Source: Fidelibacterota bacterium (GTDB taxonomy: Bacteria; Fidelibacterota; UBA2242; JAFGTP01). From it: DNA of 7,499 nucleotides. The DNA is taken from assembly GCA_021734005.1 (NCBI GenBank), contig JAIPJV010000094.1, positions 1-7,499 on the forward strand, read 5' to 3'. This document shows, in pieces, positions 5,372 to 7,499 of this stretch; the first letter of the stretch is position 1, and every line of letters starts with the position of its first letter. The notes under the pieces were generated by a model, which ran no database searches, was not told the DNA's origin, and saw only the letters and a list, made by a program, of their open reading frames with translations. Made by a program: the position numbers and the translations under genes.

Positions 5372-5980
5372 ATGATTGAATTATTTAATCAAGGCGGACC
5401 TTTCATGTGGCCAATTTTAGGTCTTTTGGTTTTCGCTTTAGTCCTTGTACTGGAGAGAATTTACACACTTACAAAATCTTCACTGTCTACAAAAAAGTTT
5501 ATCCCGAAAGTGAACGAAGCTCTAGAAGAAGGCGGCGTCCAAGAAGCACTTGAGGTTTGTGAAAACACACCTGGTGCTGTTTCTGAAATTTTCCATGCAG
5601 GTCTATCAAGAACAAAATATGGAATAAATTCAGTTGAAAAAGCAATTTCCGATGCAGGAACAGTTGAAATGGCATTCCTTGAAAGAGGTATGGTCTGGCT
5701 GTCGATGATCATTGCTGTGGCACCTATGTTAGGTTTTGCTGGAACAGTTGCTGGTATGGTAAAAGCCTTCCAGGACATTGAAGCAGCAAATAATATTTCT
5801 CCGGCTGTTGTTGCTGGTGGTATCTCTCAGGCTCTTTTAACAACTCTGTTTGGTCTGATCGTAGGTATTATTACTCAGGTTTTCTATAATCTGTTTACCT
5901 CCCGTGTCGATAAAATTGTTGTTGATATGGAAGAAAATACTATCAATTTAATGGACAAATTGACTGAAAAAATTGACTAA
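5372..5980 (+). CDS. exbB: MotA/TolQ/ExbB proton channel protein, ExbB-like
   Basis: The 202-aa inner-membrane protein is the pore-forming stator of the TonB motor, expected to form a pentamer around an ExbD dimer. Three membrane segments are visible: about 10-28 (PFMWPILG...), 107-128 and 150-175, with a large cytoplasmic stretch at 30-105. The core APMLGFAGTVAGM (117-129) and ISQALLTTLFGL (151-162) are family signatures. T125 and T158 match the pore threonines of E. coli ExbB (148 and 181). The position of ExbB Glu176 is Q153. The start at ATG 5372 was chosen from the strong AAGGAGG and from the family N-terminus. It is followed after 14 bp by exbD. Alone it could equally be called TolQ; the tonB gene downstream and the absence of tolA, tolB or pal favour ExbB. 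Confidence 0.92.
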   Translation: MIELFNQGGPFMWPILGLLVFALVLVLERIYTLTKSSLSTKKFIPKVNEALEEGGVQEALEVCENTPGAVSEIFHAGLSRTKYGINSVEKAISDAGTVEMAFLERGMVWLSMIIAVAPMLGFAGTVAGMVKAFQDIEAANNISPAVVAGGISQALLTTLFGLIVGIITQVFYNLFTSRVDKIVVDMEENTINLMDKLTEKID

Positions 5981-5994
5981 AAAAGAGCTTAAAT

Positions 5995-6390
5995 ATGTTA
6001 GTAGATAAAAACAAAAAAAGGGAAGATGTTGAAGTCCCTCAGGGCTCACTAGCTGATATTTCCTTTCTAATTCTGATATTTTTTATGGTCTCAACTACCA
6101 TTAATATGGATAAGGGTATTGGTATAATTCTGCCTGGAGAAGGTCAGGAAAAAGAGATCTACAAAGACCAGATTACCAATGTAATGGTTGATCCCAAAGG
6201 TAGAGTCCTTCTTGATGAAAAAGAAATTGATATGCAGAATCTTGCTGGTGAATTGAGACAGATTATAAGTAACAAGCCTAAAATGATTTTTTCTGTTAAA
6301 ACCCACCCCAAGACAAAATATCAGGATTACATCGATGTGCTTGACAAACTGAAAGCTGTTAATGCTAAAAATATTTCCATCGCTCAATAA
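5995..6390 (+). CDS. exbD: Biopolymer transport protein ExbD/TolR, first copy
   Basis: The 131-aa protein has a short cytoplasmic N-terminus, one membrane helix (about 20-36, LADISFLILIFFMVSTT) and a periplasmic ExbD/TolR domain (about 45-131). D21 at the start of the helix is the protonatable aspartate equivalent to Asp25 of E. coli ExbD, so it should support proton flow with ExbB. The periplasmic part has the usual VDPKGRVLLDEKEI strand-turn (65-78). The ATG has only a weak AAAGAG site (5982-5987), so translation may depend on coupling to exbB, 14 bp upstream. It is clearly different from the second ExbD that follows: the N-terminus, helix and periplasmic domain all differ. Confidence 0.9.
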   Translation: MLVDKNKKREDVEVPQGSLADISFLILIFFMVSTTINMDKGIGIILPGEGQEKEIYKDQITNVMVDPKGRVLLDEKEIDMQNLAGELRQIISNKPKMIFSVKTHPKTKYQDYIDVLDKLKAVNAKNISIAQ

Positions 6391-6401
6391 CAGGGGGTAT
6401 A

Positions 6402-6809
6402 ATGAAATTAAAAAGAAAAAGTGAACGAAAAACGGACATACCTACTGCTTCACTTCCTGATATTATTTTTATGCTGATCTTCTTCTTTATGGTATCTTCT
6501 GTATTGAAAAAATCTGAAGGTCTTCCGATTACATTACCAGAAGCAAAACAGATCCAGAAACTTGAATCCAGAGTTCATGTAGCTCAAGTTTGGATATCCA
6601 AAACCGGTATGATCTCTATTGATGGCAAAATTATAGAGCCGGCCAGTATCAGAAATATAATGTATAAAAAACGTGTTGCCGATCCTCAACTTACTGTCTC
6701 TGTGCGAGCCGATCATAAGACTCCTATGGAAGTCATTGACAAAGTCCACCGGGAACTCCGAAAAGCAGACGCTCTGAAGATAAATTATTCATCAAGAACA
6801 GCAACATAG
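6402..6809 (+). CDS. exbD: Biopolymer transport protein ExbD/TolR, second copy
   Basis: The 135-aa protein has a strongly basic N-terminus (MKLKRKSERK), one membrane helix (about 19-35, LPDIIFMLIFFFMVSSV) and a periplasmic domain (about 42-128). D20 is the conserved membrane aspartate. A turn SKTGMISIDGKII (66-78) corresponds to the VDPKGRVLLDEKEI turn of the first copy, and both are followed by a helix and a SV.(A/T) strand. Its ribosome-binding site AGGGGGT (6392-6398) is better than that of the first copy. It starts 11 bp after the first exbD and ends 9 bp before tonB, so it belongs to one transcription unit. Two adjacent exbD genes behind one exbB are common in Bacteroidota-like genomes; ExbD acts as a dimer, so a heterodimer is possible (inference). 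Confidence 0.9.
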   Translation: MKLKRKSERKTDIPTASLPDIIFMLIFFFMVSSVLKKSEGLPITLPEAKQIQKLESRVHVAQVWISKTGMISIDGKIIEPASIRNIMYKKRVADPQLTVSVRADHKTPMEVIDKVHRELRKADALKINYSSRTAT

Positions 6810-6818
6810 GGATTATAT

Positions 6819-7490
6819 ATGATACTTAGAAAAAAACCAGAAGTAAGTTTAAAATTAAAGTATCCATTTATACTACGAGTTAGTCTCGTCATTAGTTTGG
6901 TATTTTTAATTAGCTTTCTGCTGGCTTTTCCGAAATTTAAAAGAGAAGCAACTCAACTTAAACAGAAAAAAAGTTTTATAAAACAGGATGAGTCTGTTGT
7001 AACTGAACAAAAAATTGAATCTGCAGCACCACCTTCCAAAGCCACAATCCCTGTTGAATCTGAAGATGAAGATCTGGCTAATGAAGATTTCGAATTTGAT
7101 ATGCAGGATTTCGAAGATTACCAGGCCGATGAATGGAGTGCTCCTCCTCCACCACCCGATGAGGAAGAATCCAGTGGAAGACGGAGACGTTTCATTGCTT
7201 ATGATGAAGCTCCTCAGCCTATTGGCGGATTTAGGGCCATTCAACAGAATATTGTTTATCCTGAAATCGCCAGAGAGGCCGGTATTGAAGGAAAAGTTGT
7301 TATTCGTGCCTTTATCGACAAAAATGGTGATGTGCAGGAATGCGAAGTTGATCAGGGTATTCCAAATACTGGTTTGAATGAAGCAGCAATTAATGCAATC
7401 AAAAGAACTAAGTTTAAACCTGCTATGCAACGTGACAGAAAAGTCGGTGTCTGGATCTCAATTCCGGTATTTTTCCGTTTGAACAAGTAA
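6819..7490 (+). CDS. tonB: TonB family energy transducer with acidic linker
   Basis: The 223-aa protein couples the ExbB/ExbD motor to outer-membrane TonB-dependent receptors. It has a basic cytoplasmic start, one membrane anchor at about 17-38 (FILRVSLVISLVFLISFLL), a periplasmic linker at about 40-133 and a TonB C-terminal domain at about 135-221. The domain shows PIGGF (134-138), YPEIAREAG (147-155), the strand GKVVIRAFIDKNGDV (158-172), AINAIKRTKFKPA (190-202) and VGVWISIPVFF (209-219). The linker is unusual beside E. coli TonB: a short lysine-rich part, then a very acidic stretch (79-102) and a five-proline run (109-113), instead of long Pro-Glu/Pro-Lys repeats. An RRRR patch (121-124) precedes the domain. 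The SD-like AGGGAT (6808-6813) overlaps the stop codon of the preceding exbD. The stop codon is 9 bases from the window end, so further operon genes could lie beyond. Confidence 0.93.
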   Translation: MILRKKPEVSLKLKYPFILRVSLVISLVFLISFLLAFPKFKREATQLKQKKSFIKQDESVVTEQKIESAAPPSKATIPVESEDEDLANEDFEFDMQDFEDYQADEWSAPPPPPDEEESSGRRRRFIAYDEAPQPIGGFRAIQQNIVYPEIAREAGIEGKVVIRAFIDKNGDVQECEVDQGIPNTGLNEAAINAIKRTKFKPAMQRDRKVGVWISIPVFFRLNK

Positions 7491-7499
7491 GCTTGCTCA

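Noticed and set aside
7015..7377. A 120-codon plus-strand open frame inside tonB
   Set aside because: It lies in another frame of tonB with no ribosome-binding site or recognisable product.
6906..7430. A 174-codon open frame on the minus strand opposite tonB
   Set aside because: It is fully antisense to a clear TonB with recognisable domain structure, and its Phe/Ile/Cys-rich translation resembles no protein family; it is a shadow of the coding strand's codon pattern.
1..7499. Mobile elements, CRISPR repeats, tRNA or rRNA genes
   Set aside because: No transposase-like protein, paired terminal repeats with target duplication, spaced direct repeats or structured RNA gene were seen; gene order and base composition look continuous across the window.

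Overview
The window looks like ordinary chromosome from an AT-rich, diderm (Gram-negative-type) bacterium. It carries a complete ExbB/ExbD/ExbD/TonB energy-transduction cluster, a membrane-anchored periplasmic S41 protease with the long C-terminal extension familiar from Bacteroidota-like lineages, and a TonB of the 'YDE.P.PIGGF...YPEIAR' type. Together these point to the Fibrobacterota-Chlorobi-Bacteroidota superphylum or a neighbour (Cloacimonadota, Calditrichota or Marinimicrobia-like). Clear Shine-Dalgarno sites and a TTG start argue against a typical Bacteroidota member. The taxonomic placement is inference from protein style only.

Layout: positions 1-377 hold a strong hairpin (29-56) at the left edge, probably the terminator of a gene outside the window, then AT-rich sequence with one weak candidate small ORF. 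Positions 378-1472, minus strand, hold a two-gene unit: a MacroD/YmdB-type macrodomain ADP-ribose hydrolase followed by a CobO/BtuR corrinoid adenosyltransferase. Positions 1473-1868 are a 396-bp divergent intergenic region with a sigma70-like promoter and a perfect 15-nt palindrome just ahead of glgC. Positions 1869-3110 (+) encode ADP-glucose pyrophosphorylase (glgC), with a C-terminus that resembles cyanobacterial and plant enzymes. Positions 3216-5278 (+) encode a GAF-domain free methionine-(R)-sulfoxide reductase and, 11 bp later, the S41 C-terminal processing protease. Positions 5372-7490 (+) encode exbB, exbD, exbD and tonB with gaps of only 9-14 bp.

How the genes may work together: ExbB and the two ExbD proteins form a proton-driven inner-membrane motor, and TonB carries that energy to outer-membrane receptors. 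The S41 protease acts in the same periplasmic compartment. The sulfoxide reductase repairs oxidised free methionine in the cytosol. GlgC makes ADP-glucose for glycogen, with no other glycogen gene in view. CobO makes adenosylcobalamin; cobalamin is a classical TonB-dependent cargo, but nothing here ties the two loci directly.

I found no mobile element, CRISPR array, tRNA, rRNA or recognisable riboswitch, and no clear undescribed system. The most useful leads are the palindrome at glgC, the ExbD pair with an acidic-linker TonB, the cysteine change in the sulfoxide reductase, and the macrodomain-CobO pairing.
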